A stretch of DNA of 64,000 nucleotides, taken from positions 124,001 to 188,000 of the forward strand of contig NZ_FXUF01000005.1 of NCBI RefSeq assembly GCF_900182905.1, written 5' to 3'. Of the stretch, positions 18,321 to 25,975 are shown in pieces. Below the pieces are notes generated by a model. That model searched no databases and was not told the DNA's origin. It saw nothing but the letters and a program-made list of their open reading frames with translations. The DNA is from Anoxynatronum buryatiense. Lineage in GTDB: Bacteria > Bacillota > Clostridia > Peptostreptococcales > Tindalliaceae. Position numbers and translations under genes: made by a program. Each line of letters begins with the position of its first letter. Position 1 is the stretch's first letter.

Positions 18321-18996
18321 CTTCACCTCCTTCCAATGTTTTCCTGTCATTGAGCGCCAGGTTTTCGGCTAAAAAGAAACTGGCTTCAGTGGTTGCAAAA
18401 ATATCATCCAATGTTGAACCTGGCATGATTTCCTTCAGAACCAGTCCATGGGATGTCACTTCCATAACCGCTTTTTCTGTAACAATCATATTCACTTTCC
18501 CAACTCCTGTAAGCGGCAGGCTGCATTCTTTTAAAATTTTCGCTTCGCCTTTGGCTGTATGCAGCATGGCCACAATCACTCGCCTGGCACCAGCTATCAG
18601 GTCCATGGCTCCGCCCATCCCTGGCACCATTTTCCCGGGCACCATATGACTGGCAATATTCCCCAGCTCATCAACCTGCAGGGCTCCCAGAACAGTCACA
18701 TCCACATGTCCTCCGCGAATCATTGCGAAGGAATCTGCACTGTGGAAATAGGAAGCACCTTTTTGAGTGGTGATATGCTGGTTGCCTGCATTGATGATAT
18801 CTGGATCCACTTGTGCATCTGTCGCCAGTGCACCCATTCCCAGCAGGCCGTTTTCTGACTGAAGCATTAACTGAATTTCTTCGGGTATATAATTGGCCAC
18901 CAGTGTTGGCAGTCCAATTCCAAGATTGACAACATCTCCGTCTTTCAGTTCCTGGGCGATTCGCCAGGCAATCAGTTCTTTATCCTTAAGTGCCAC
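18295..18996 (-). CDS. 3-oxoacid CoA-transferase, subunit B
   Basis: A 233-residue beta subunit of the acetoacetate/3-oxoacid CoA-transferase family (AtoA/ScoB type). It holds the catalytic glutamate in SENGLLGMG (about residue 48) and the GGAMDLIAGARRV block. With subunit A it moves CoA from a donor acyl-CoA to acetoacetate, activating the acetoacetate released by the BKACE step. It starts where subunit A ends (one shared base) and its end overlaps the cupin gene, which indicates one translationally coupled unit. Confidence 0.92.
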   Translation of the reverse strand: MALKDKELIAWRIAQELKDGDVVNLGIGLPTLVANYIPEEIQLMLQSENGLLGMGALATDAQVDPDIINAGNQHITTQKGASYFHSADSFAMIRGGHVDVTVLGALQVDELGNIASHMVPGKMVPGMGGAMDLIAGARRVIVAMLHTAKGEAKILKECSLPLTGVGKVNMIVTEKAVMEVTSHGLVLKEIMPGSTLDDIFATTEASFFLAENLALNDRKTLEGGEDGDQASNF

Positions 18997-19649
18997 TAGC
19001 TTTCGCCTCCCACCACATAGTTGACATATACACAGGGCGTCATCACTTTCTCAGGATCCAGTTCTCCCGGGTCAACGATTTCCTGGGCAGCCACAATCAC
19101 CAGATCTGCGGCTGTGGCTGCCAAAGGATTTAGATTCTTGGTTGTGGCTCGATAAAACACATTGCCCAGGGTATCTGCAACCGTTCCTCTGATGATGGCC
19201 ACATCTGCACGAATGGGGAGCTCAAGCAAATACTTCTGTGTGCCCACCTGGATGACTTGCTTATGCTCCTGTACTTCTGTTCCCAGGCCTGTTTGGGTAA
19301 GAAATCCGCCGATGCCTGCACCGCCGCAGCGGATTCTTTCCACCAATGTTCCCTGTGGCACCAGCTCTACCTGTAGTTTTCCTGTATTCATTAGCTGTGC
19401 CACTTCAGGATTAAGACCAATGTGTGAAGCAATCAGCTTCTTCACCTGGCCGTTGCTGATGAGTCTCCCAATACCTGCACCCGGTGTTGCAGCATCATTA
19501 CCGATCACAGTTAGTTCTTTGGTGCCTTGTTCAATCAATGCATCAATAAGGATTTTAGGGGTACCAACACCCATAAACCCACCATAAAGAATTGTCATAC
19601 CATCCTGAATATGGCTGATGGCTTCCTGTGCACTAACTTGTTTATTCAA
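18996..19649 (-). CDS. 3-oxoacid CoA-transferase, subunit A
   Basis: A 217-residue alpha subunit of the AtoD/ScoA type, with ILYGGFMGVGTPKILIDAL near the N-terminus, the CGGAGIGGF loop and KYLLELPIRADVAIIRG. It is the first gene of the catabolic operon. TTG 19649 serves as start, with GGAGGTGA upstream at a rather long spacing (about 12 bases); no nearer start with a better site exists. A sigma-54 type promoter lies at 19686-19702. Confidence 0.92.
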   Translation of the reverse strand: MNKQVSAQEAISHIQDGMTILYGGFMGVGTPKILIDALIEQGTKELTVIGNDAATPGAGIGRLISNGQVKKLIASHIGLNPEVAQLMNTGKLQVELVPQGTLVERIRCGGAGIGGFLTQTGLGTEVQEHKQVIQVGTQKYLLELPIRADVAIIRGTVADTLGNVFYRATTKNLNPLAATAADLVIVAAQEIVDPGELDPEKVMTPCVYVNYVVGGES

Positions 19650-19685
19650 TCGTTATTTTTCACCTCCGTCCATGCTTCTTATTAA

Positions 19686-19702
19686 CGCAAGTGCCATGCC
19701 AA
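19686..19702 (-). promoter_or_regulatory. Sigma-54 (-24/-12) promoter of the phloroglucinol operon
   Basis: The minus strand reads TTGGCATGGCACTTGCG, matching YTGGCACGRNNNTTGCW at all but the C of GGCAC and the final W. The invariant GG and GC doublets have the correct spacing. The expected start of transcription is near 19675, about 25 bases before the subunit A start codon. An enhancer-binding activator is encoded just upstream, as this promoter class requires. Confidence 0.85.
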
Positions 19703-19807
19703 AAATCCAAATATCTCATCATTTGATTATTTTTCTCTCAACCCACTGCAAAATCACAGTTCTTTCTCAGTTCATCGACTTGAAGGAACTCACACAGAAA
19801 GAAATTT

Positions 19808-19825
19808 TAATTCATTTTTGAATTA
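19808..19825. promoter_or_regulatory. Proposed activator site 1 (18-bp palindrome)
   Basis: TAATTCATTTTTGAATTA is a 7-bp perfect dyad (TAATTCA / TGAATTA) with a four-base centre. It differs from the copy at 19903-19920 by a single central base. It lies about 105 bases upstream of the -24 element, a normal enhancer distance. Confidence 0.65.
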
Positions 19826-19834
19826 TTTTTGCGC

Positions 19835-19868
19835 AAAAAAAGAAGAAGACGTCATATGTCTTCTTCTT
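19835..19868 (-). terminator. Terminator of the sigma-54 activator gene
   Basis: An 11-bp perfect stem (19840-19850 with 19858-19868, seven-base loop) is followed on the minus strand by a T-run (A-tract 19835-19841 on the plus strand). It isolates the regulator gene from the operon. Confidence 0.85.
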
Positions 19869-19902
19869 GCACGCTTTAAAAGTAATTTGTTTTTGACTTA
19901 CT

Positions 19903-19920
19903 TAATTCATTGTTGAATTA
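19903..19920. promoter_or_regulatory. Proposed activator site 2 (18-bp palindrome)
   Basis: TAATTCATTGTTGAATTA repeats the dyad of site 1, about 200 bases upstream of the -24 element and between the regulator stop and its terminator. The two centres are 95 bases apart, close to nine helical turns. Confidence 0.65.
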
Positions 19921-19945
19921 TATAGCCGTTAGTTTTTTCTTATGT

Positions 19946-21520
19946 TCATTTTTTATCCATCAAAACACCCAACTGCTTTGCTTTTCGAAAGAGCGTTGAT
20001 TGACTGGTTCCCAGTGCCTTTGCTGCTTTATACGTACTCCCATGGTCATCCAGCGCTTTTTGAATCCACTTTTTTTCCACTTGCTCCACAGCCTGATCCA
20101 ATGTCATGGTTTCCTGGTTCCAACCAGTTCCTTTCATCTGGTGATCCCGATGATGCTCCAACACTTTCATCACTTGCTCACCACTGATAACCGGATCATC
20201 GTCGCTGACAACCAACCTTTCAATCACGTTCCCCAGCTCTCGAATATTTCCGGGCCAATGGTAAGTTTCCATCGCCATTTGAGCGGTTGTGTCCACCCGC
20301 TTATGTTTGCCATATTTAGTATTGTACTTTTCAAGCAATCGGTAAAGTAAGAGCGGAATATCATCCAGTCTTTCTCTGAGAGGCGGAATGTGAACCGGAA
20401 TCACGTTTAGCCGATAGTAAAGGTCCTCACGAAAGGTTCCCTTATCAATTAAGTGAAGCAGGTTTTGATTGGTTGATGCAATCACACGCACCTCTACCGA
20501 CACACTTTTCACGCCGCCCACCCGCATGATCTCTTTTTCCTGCAGTACCCTCAGCAGCTTCGACTGTAAGAGCATGGGCATTTCGCCAATTTCATCGAGC
20601 AGAAGGGTTCCTCCATTTGCCAGTTCGAACATGCCTGGTTTTTCTTTATTCAAGGCACCCGTAAAAGCGCCTTTCTCGTAACCAAAAAGTTCTGACTCCA
20701 AGAGAGAACCTGGTATCGCAGCACAGTTGACCTTGATATAGGGTGCCTTTGGCTTTCCGCTGTTTTCGTGGATTTCCCGGGCCACCACTTCTTTACCCGT
20801 GCCCGTTTCACCAGTGATTAACACGGTGGCGTCTGTTTTAGCTACAAAGGATATCAGTTCCTTTATTTTTTTCACGGCCAGACTTTCTCCAATTAGAGTG
20901 GACTGACGCTCTGCAAGGTGCTTGTACTTCACCAGTTCACTTCGATACCGTTCACTTTCACGTTCAGCTTTTTCCAGCTTTTCTTTGGTGATCATCAGCT
21001 CAGTGATATCTTTCATAACGGTTAGCACTAATGAAACTTCACCATCTTCATCAAAAAATGGATTGCCTGTGATAAGCACTTTTTTCCGGTTGCTGGCAAT
21101 GGTGGAAAAAAGCGACACCCGCCTTTTTTGCTCAATCACCATGTACGTCACCGCCCGATCAAAATAGCCTTCATCCAGAAGTTTTTGAATGGGGTTCCCC
21201 ACAATGACATCTTCCGGTATGCCGGTGATCTCTGTGTAGACTTTGTTGATCGCCACAACAATGCCCTTGCCGTCTGTCATGCAAATCCCATCTGAAACAG
21301 CATCACCAATGGCAAAAGCATCTATCTCCCGTTGCTTGTATTGATTTAAATCATGAATTTCTTGCTCCATTGATTCAATTTCCTGTTGCATGGCTGTCAA
21401 AAATGCATATGTGATCTCGTCTGCCTCAACGGCTTCAACCTGCTGAAAATATGCGTGTTTAGATTTCGCATTAAGTCGTCGTTTTACGTCTTCATTCAAT
21501 CTGAATAATGTGACTTCCAT
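19946..21520 (-). CDS. PAS-domain sigma-54-dependent transcriptional activator
   Basis: A 524-residue enhancer-binding protein. Residues about 1-65 form an unassigned N-terminal helical segment, 70-185 a PAS domain (FAIGDAVSDGICMTDGKG through VMKDITE), then a coiled linker. The AAA+ domain spans about 210-445 with Walker A GETGTGKE, the sigma-54 contact loop GAFTGA, and [10 protein letters not shown] Fis-type helix-turn-helix closes the C-terminus (TYKAAKALGTSQSTLFRKAKQ). There is no receiver domain, so it probably senses a small molecule through PAS. The gene sits directly upstream of the operon and its -24/-12 promoter. A third copy of the proposed binding palindrome lies before this gene, suggesting autoregulation. 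Confidence 0.93.
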   Translation of the reverse strand: MEVTLFRLNEDVKRRLNAKSKHAYFQQVEAVEADEITYAFLTAMQQEIESMEQEIHDLNQYKQREIDAFAIGDAVSDGICMTDGKGIVVAINKVYTEITGIPEDVIVGNPIQKLLDEGYFDRAVTYMVIEQKRRVSLFSTIASNRKKVLITGNPFFDEDGEVSLVLTVMKDITELMITKEKLEKAERESERYRSELVKYKHLAERQSTLIGESLAVKKIKELISFVAKTDATVLITGETGTGKEVVAREIHENSGKPKAPYIKVNCAAIPGSLLESELFGYEKGAFTGALNKEKPGMFELANGGTLLLDEIGEMPMLLQSKLLRVLQEKEIMRVGGVKSVSVEVRVIASTNQNLLHLIDKGTFREDLYYRLNVIPVHIPPLRERLDDIPLLLYRLLEKYNTKYGKHKRVDTTAQMAMETYHWPGNIRELGNVIERLVVSDDDPVISGEQVMKVLEHHRDHQMKGTGWNQETMTLDQAVEQVEKKWIQKALDDHGSTYKAAKALGTSQSTLFRKAKQLGVLMDKK

Positions 21521-21598
21521 CTTATTGCCTCTTTTCCCAGCAAGCTTTTTCCCTAAACAGGTTCAGGCACCCACTGTCATCGCTGACGGGATGCTCGT

Positions 21599-21616
21599 TA
21601 ATTCATAACTGAATTG
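21599..21616. promoter_or_regulatory. Proposed activator site 3 upstream of the regulator gene
   Basis: TAATTCATAACTGAATTG keeps the TAATTCA-N4-TGAATT dyad of the two operon sites, 79 bases before the activator start codon. It fits autoregulation, probably repression if it overlaps the promoter. Confidence 0.5.
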
Positions 21617-21710
21617 TATCCTTTTAAGACTTTCTCAGCAAGTTATTTTATATTTCATCATCACGATACACCCAATCCCTTGCTCAGCAGATGCTTGCTT
21701 TCTTGCTCGC

Positions 21711-21983
21711 AAAAGGCCATTCCGGTGGAATCCGGAATGGCCTCAGACTGTAGATAAAGTAAGATGAAGACAAAGGATTTGGTAAAGGCCAGCCTTGGAA
21801 ATCTTGTCAGTGTTTTTTCGAAAAGGAACGAAAACCGCCAGCGCCTGCTGTTTGAGCGCAGCGAGTTCAGGCGCTGTTTTCGAGACGTTCGACTAAAAAC
21901 ACACAAGATTGGAATCAGCTGGCCCGGCAAAGCCCTTTGTCTTCAACCTCAGGCCATTCCGATGATATCCGGAATGGCCTTTT
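21711..21983. repeat. Long imperfect palindromic element flanked by outward-facing hairpins
   Basis: The inner part (about 21767-21933) folds back on itself. GAAGACAAAGG at 21767-21777 is matched by an inverted CCTTTGTCTTC at about 21934-21944. Inner blocks also pair: the AATCTTGT tract, the T-run before TCGAAAAGG, and CAGCGCCTG against CAGGCGCTG near the apex. Each end carries a hairpin (21715-21742 and 21952-21979) with a T-run pointing outwards. It lies in the 520-base gap between the helicase 3' end and the activator 5' end. It could be a miniature mobile repeat, a structured RNA, or a two-way terminator block. Confidence 0.6.
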
Positions 21984-22040
21984 CATAATCTTTGATAATT
22001 TGTTCAAAGTGGTACTTGACGCACCACTTTCTCTTTGTCA

Positions 22041-23663
22041 CTATCTGGAACGGGCACTTCGCCGCTGTTTTCCACCAGAGCCATTTCCGTTGCCCTTTGG
22101 CCGAGATGTCCACGGTCCTTTTCCTTTACCTTTGCTTTGGCCCTGACCACCTGTACCCGCTGCTTTTGGGGTCCACTTTCCGCCTTCGCCACCGGGCTTG
22201 CCGTCTTTTGTTTTGTTTTGATCTGTCATCTTATTCTTATTCCTTTCAGCAGGCCTGCTTTTTTCTCCATCTTTGGTTCTGTCCCTTTTATCAAAGGCTT
22301 TGTTTTTATCTTTATCTCTGCCTCTGCCTTTGTCTCTGTCTCTATCTCTGTCTCTGTCTTTATCTCGATCTTTACCTTTGCCTTTGCCTTTATCAAAGGT
22401 GTTGCCCCGGTCTGTTTTTTTGCTTCCAGCGTTGCCGCGATTTTTTCCGGCATTTCCATCTTTCGATGTTTTCCCGGTTTTCGGCTGATGGCTCTGCTTT
22501 TCCTTTGTGTCTCTTGGATCTCTTTCTTCATGCCCAAATTTCAGCCCGATCTGCCGCTTGGGGAGGGTCATGCGAATGCCTTTTTCCACTTCATGAAGCA
22601 CCTGACGGTCTCTGGGTGTTACGAAGGTAACTGCTGTGCCCACCTGCCCGGCACGACCGGTACGGCCAATGCGGTGAATGTAGTTATCCACATCCTGCAC
22701 CATATCGTAATTGTAGATGTGGGTGATGCCTTCGATGTCCAGCCCCCGGGCCGCCACGTCTGTGGCTACCAACAGCTGAATTTCTGCTTTGCGAAAGGAC
22801 TTCATCACTTTTTCCCGCTTGGCCTGGGTCAGATCACCGTGGAGCTCATCGGAGAGATAGCCCCAGGATTGCAACTCCTCATTGAGGGCGGCAGCCCGAC
22901 GCCGGGTGCGGCAAAAGATGATGGCCATAAAGGGCGGGGATTCCCCCAGTATCTGGCAGAGGGCATCCTGTTTCTTCCGGTCGGTGGTTTCAATCACCAG
23001 CTGCTGAATTTCAGTCAGGGTGACGGTTTCGGTTTTGACGCTCACCTGCCGGGCCGATTGGGTAAACCGCCTGGCCAGCTTCTGAACGCCATCCGGTATG
23101 GTGGCGGAGAAGAGCATGGTTTGCCGATTGGGAGGTGTTTGGTTGATGATGGCTTCCACCTCAGGTAAAAAGCCCATGTGGAGCATCTGGTCTGCCTCAT
23201 CCAGCACCAGCATGCGCAGGTCTGAAAGATCAAGGGTGCCCCGGCGCAGATGGTCCAGCAGCCGTCCGGGTGTTCCCACCACCAGGTGGATGTTTCCCTT
23301 CAGACGGTGAAGCTGCTTTTCCACATCCTGCCCGCCGTAGGCCGCCAGGAGATTGATACTGGTGGTTTCGGTGAGTTTCTTGGCTTCCTGGGTAATCTGA
23401 ATGGCCAGTTCCCGGGTGGGGGTCACCACCAGGGCTTGTACCACACGCTGCTCAGGCTGGATCTTTTCCATGATGGGCAGCAGAAAGGCCAGGGTTTTGC
23501 CGGTGCCTGTCTGGGCACGGGCAATCACATCATCTCCCTGCAACAGCAGGGGGATGGCCGCTTCCTGAACCGGCGTCGGCTGGGTGATCTGTTGTTTTTC
23601 CAGTTGCTGAAGCCACTGGGGGTGCAGGCCCAAGGCCTGAAAAGTGGTTGCTTTGGTGGTCAT
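22041..23663 (-). CDS. DEAD-box RNA helicase with long basic repeat tail
   Basis: A 540-residue ATP-dependent RNA helicase. The Q-motif region, motif [11 protein letters not shown] (about residue 49), PTRELA, TPGR, motif II LDEADQM, the SAT motif LFSATIP, and motif VI HRIGRTGRAG are all present in residues 1-375. The remaining 165 residues are a disordered lysine-, arginine-, aspartate- and glycine-rich tail with KDRDRD repeats, probably an RNA-binding extension. These proteins unwind structured RNA in ribosome assembly, decay or cold adaptation. It is monocistronic, with AGGAG before the start and a terminator-like palindrome after the stop. Confidence 0.93.
   Translation of the reverse strand: MTTKATTFQALGLHPQWLQQLEKQQITQPTPVQEAAIPLLLQGDDVIARAQTGTGKTLAFLLPIMEKIQPEQRVVQALVVTPTRELAIQITQEAKKLTETTSINLLAAYGGQDVEKQLHRLKGNIHLVVGTPGRLLDHLRRGTLDLSDLRMLVLDEADQMLHMGFLPEVEAIINQTPPNRQTMLFSATIPDGVQKLARRFTQSARQVSVKTETVTLTEIQQLVIETTDRKKQDALCQILGESPPFMAIIFCRTRRRAAALNEELQSWGYLSDELHGDLTQAKREKVMKSFRKAEIQLLVATDVAARGLDIEGITHIYNYDMVQDVDNYIHRIGRTGRAGQVGTAVTFVTPRDRQVLHEVEKGIRMTLPKRQIGLKFGHEERDPRDTKEKQSHQPKTGKTSKDGNAGKNRGNAGSKKTDRGNTFDKGKGKGKDRDKDRDRDRDRDKGRGRDKDKNKAFDKRDRTKDGEKSRPAERNKNKMTDQNKTKDGKPGGEGGKWTPKAAGTGGQGQSKGKGKGPWTSRPKGNGNGSGGKQRRSARSR
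22300..22395 (-). repeat. Hexanucleotide-type low-complexity repeat in the helicase tail
   Basis: Degenerate six-base units (TCTCTG, TTTATC, TTTGCC variants on the plus strand) encode the Lys/Arg-Asp run of the helicase tail. Such repeats expand and contract by slippage, so tail length probably differs between strains. The reading frame stays open throughout. Confidence 0.75.
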
Positions 23664-23780
23664 GTTATTTCTCCTGTTCTAATGGTACCATTGGTCATTG
23701 ACAGCCTTCATCATATACTGAAGCCCTTCAATGTGCAAGCTTCTTTCTCCATTTCTTTCTCACGGTCAGACTCAGACAGA

Positions 23781-23808
23781 AAAAGGCCGGAAGAAAAGGC
23801 TTCCGGCC
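23781..23808 (-). terminator. Terminator of the FMN-lipoprotein gene
   Basis: A 9-bp GC-rich stem (23785-23793 with 23800-23808) and six-base loop are followed on the minus strand by CCTTTTT, just after the lipoprotein stop codon. Confidence 0.85.
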
Positions 23809-23830
23809 GGGGTTATGGTGCTGTCAGGTT

Positions 23831-25120
23831 TTAGTAAATGCCTCTGTTCAGGCCATCCATGATGGCGGAGAACATTTTGTTTCCCCGAAGGGTCGCTCCA
23901 CTGAAGGTATCCACATCTTCCACAAAATCACCAGGGGCGTGCAATTCAAATATGGTTGCCGCCGGTTTTCCTTCAAGGTAGGCTGCTGCCTGCTCATACT
24001 GTTGAAGAATACCGTGGAAGGGGTCTCCCGCTTCCGTCTCGTTATAGTCCACGCCGCCATAGGCCATGTGTCGGAAACGGATATCTGTGAGGTTGCCGTT
24101 TTCGATATTGAACTGGATGCTCACCTGCTGCTCACCGCTATCTTCATACGTTCCCCGATAACGGCCGTCAGGCGCATTGATGACGGTGTTGTAGCTGCCC
24201 GCTGGCTGATAGAGTCCTCTGTTCAGCGCGTCTTTCATGGCTGAAAATACTTTGTTCCCGCGAATGGTGGCTCCCGTAAAGGTATCCACATCTTCAATAA
24301 AGTCGCCGGGCGTATACAGGTCAAAGATCTGCTCCAGTTCCCTACCCTCCAGATAATCAACGATTTGTTCGTGCTGGCTTAAAATCCCATAAAAGGCATC
24401 ACTTTCTTCCAAGGCACTAAAATCGGTGCCTCCATAGGCCAGGTGTCGGAAGCGCACGTCGCTGACGGTGTTGTTCGCCAGCTTGAACTGGATGCTCACC
24501 TGCATTTCTCCGGCGTCACTGTAAATACCCCGGTAGGTGCCATCGTCGTAACTGCCCATGGAACGGGTTACCCCATTGTCCGGACCGTAAACGCCCCGGT
24601 TCAGCGCGTCCTGAAACGCTGAGAAGATTTTATTACCGCGAATGGTGGCGCCTGTGAAGGTGTCCACATCTTCCACAAAATCACCGGGTGCATAAAGATC
24701 GTTGATGGCTGTCACCGGTTTACCTTCCAGATAATCTGCCACCTGTTCGTGCTGCAGTTTGATGCCGTGGAAGGGATCGTCCACTTCCAAAGCGTTATAA
24801 TCGGTACCTGAATAAGACAGATGGCGGTATCGCACATCGCTGATGACACCTTCTGTCAGCCGAAACTGAACGCCTACCTGCATCACACCGGAATCATTAT
24901 AATTGCCACGGTAGGTGCCGTCGTCATAGTCGCCGACAGCTTCAGCAGGTGATTCAACTTGGCTTTCTTCTGCCGCTTCAGCAGTTTCAGCTGGTTCTGT
25001 GGATGCTTCCCCACCCGTGGCTGGCGTCTCGGCCGGCGTAGTGCCGGTCTCGCCACATCCTGTGAGTAACAGCGCGGCTGTCAATAAAATGATCATTACC
25101 ACTAATCCATATTTTTTCAT
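23831..25120 (-). CDS. Lipoprotein with three tandem FMN-binding (flavinylated) domains
   Basis: A 429-residue extracytoplasmic lipoprotein. The signal peptide ends in the lipobox LLTGC (C22) and is followed by a threonine/glutamate/alanine-rich linker to about residue 60. Three homologous repeats follow (about 64-178, 191-304, 317-429). Each opens with DGTYRG or DGRYRG and contains a covalent-FMN motif: DTFTGAT at 153-159 and 279-285, and DTFSGAT at 404-410. The final threonine of each is the residue known to be linked to FMN by ApbE-type flavin transferases. Paired FMN domains occur in PplA-like proteins of flavin-based extracellular electron transfer; three in a row is unusual. Start ATG 25120 follows AAGGGGG. 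A sensor kinase/regulator pair lies just upstream. Confidence 0.88.
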   Translation of the reverse strand: MKKYGLVVMIILLTAALLLTGCGETGTTPAETPATGGEASTEPAETAEAAEESQVESPAEAVGDYDDGTYRGNYNDSGVMQVGVQFRLTEGVISDVRYRHLSYSGTDYNALEVDDPFHGIKLQHEQVADYLEGKPVTAINDLYAPGDFVEDVDTFTGATIRGNKIFSAFQDALNRGVYGPDNGVTRSMGSYDDGTYRGIYSDAGEMQVSIQFKLANNTVSDVRFRHLAYGGTDFSALEESDAFYGILSQHEQIVDYLEGRELEQIFDLYTPGDFIEDVDTFTGATIRGNKVFSAMKDALNRGLYQPAGSYNTVINAPDGRYRGTYEDSGEQQVSIQFNIENGNLTDIRFRHMAYGGVDYNETEAGDPFHGILQQYEQAAAYLEGKPAATIFELHAPGDFVEDVDTFSGATLRGNKMFSAIMDGLNRGIY

Positions 25121-25274
25121 GATCTGTTCCCCCTTCATTCAAATGGCATGAATTGTTAAATGTTCGACAAACGTTTTCATGCGTTCCTGATTTAAGGGTA
25201 TCATAGTCGAGACTCCCTGCACATCTATGCATATGTCCCGTAGCTGGGCGAGATGTCCCTCTTATTTGATTTTG

Positions 25275-25970
25275 CTATTTGATTTCGCCGCCGGGCTTAC
25301 TTTCACCGGCTGGAAAAGAATCCCGATATTGATGTTTCAGCCAATATGCGGCCGCTTCTGTCCTGTTGGACACTTTCAGTTTTTTGAAGATGGTGCTGAT
25401 TCCGTTGCGGACCGATTTTTCTGAGATGTCCAGAACTGACGCAATTTCGTAGTTGGTATGGCCCTGACTGATGAGATTGATGATCTTTTCTTCCCGTTCT
25501 GTGAGCATTGACTCGGCTTCCGACGGTTTCACACGAATGCGGTCCAGCACGTAATCTGTAACAGCGGCATCCAGCACCGACTTGCCCTCATGAAGATCGT
25601 ACAGGGCCCGCATGAGACTGTCGTGGTCCACGCTTTTCACCAAAAATCCGTCTGCTCCCGCCTTCACCGCCTCCAGAACCACATGGGGCTTTGCAAAGGC
25701 AGTCAGTATCAGCACCTTCAATGCAGGGTAGCGTCGTTTAATCTCCTGACAGGCCAAGATGCCGTCACCCTGGGCCAGTTGATAGTCAAGGATGATAATG
25801 TCCGGCAGGTTTTCTGACAGTCTTTCCAATGCCTGGGGCAGGTTTTCCGCCTCTCCCGTCACCTGAAAATCATCGTTCAGTTCAATGAGAAACCGCAGGC
25901 CTTCACGCACAATGCTGTGGTCATCAACAATCATCAGGCCGATGGGCTGCTTCACGTTGTCAGTTGCCAT
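25275..25970 (-). CDS. NarL/LuxR-family response regulator
   Basis: About 231 residues. The receiver domain has the DD pair near residues 16-17, phosphoacceptor D62 in IIILDYQ, and the conserved lysine in TAFAKP. The C-terminal LuxR-type helix-turn-helix spans about 165-225 (LTEREEKIINLISQG, NYEIASVLDISEKSV). It overlaps the end of the kinase gene, so the two are translationally coupled partners. ATG 25970 is ten bases from GGGAGG; ATG 25976 is a close alternative. The nearest downstream gene, 154 bases away on the same strand, encodes the triple-FMN lipoprotein, a plausible target. Confidence 0.9.
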   Translation of the reverse strand: MATDNVKQPIGLMIVDDHSIVREGLRFLIELNDDFQVTGEAENLPQALERLSENLPDIIILDYQLAQGDGILACQEIKRRYPALKVLILTAFAKPHVVLEAVKAGADGFLVKSVDHDSLMRALYDLHEGKSVLDAAVTDYVLDRIRVKPSEAESMLTEREEKIINLISQGHTNYEIASVLDISEKSVRNGISTIFKKLKVSNRTEAAAYWLKHQYRDSFPAGESKPGGEIK

Positions 25971-25975
25971 TGACA

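Noticed and set aside
21711-21983. Integron attC site or insertion-sequence end as explanation of the palindromic element
   Set aside because: No integrase or transposase gene, no target-site duplication and no attC-type R-boxes were seen.
22035-23168. 377-codon plus-strand frame opposite the DEAD-box helicase
   Set aside because: It mirrors the helicase gene in antisense, with a phenylalanine/leucine/serine-rich product caused by the hexamer repeats; the helicase motifs prove the minus strand is coding.
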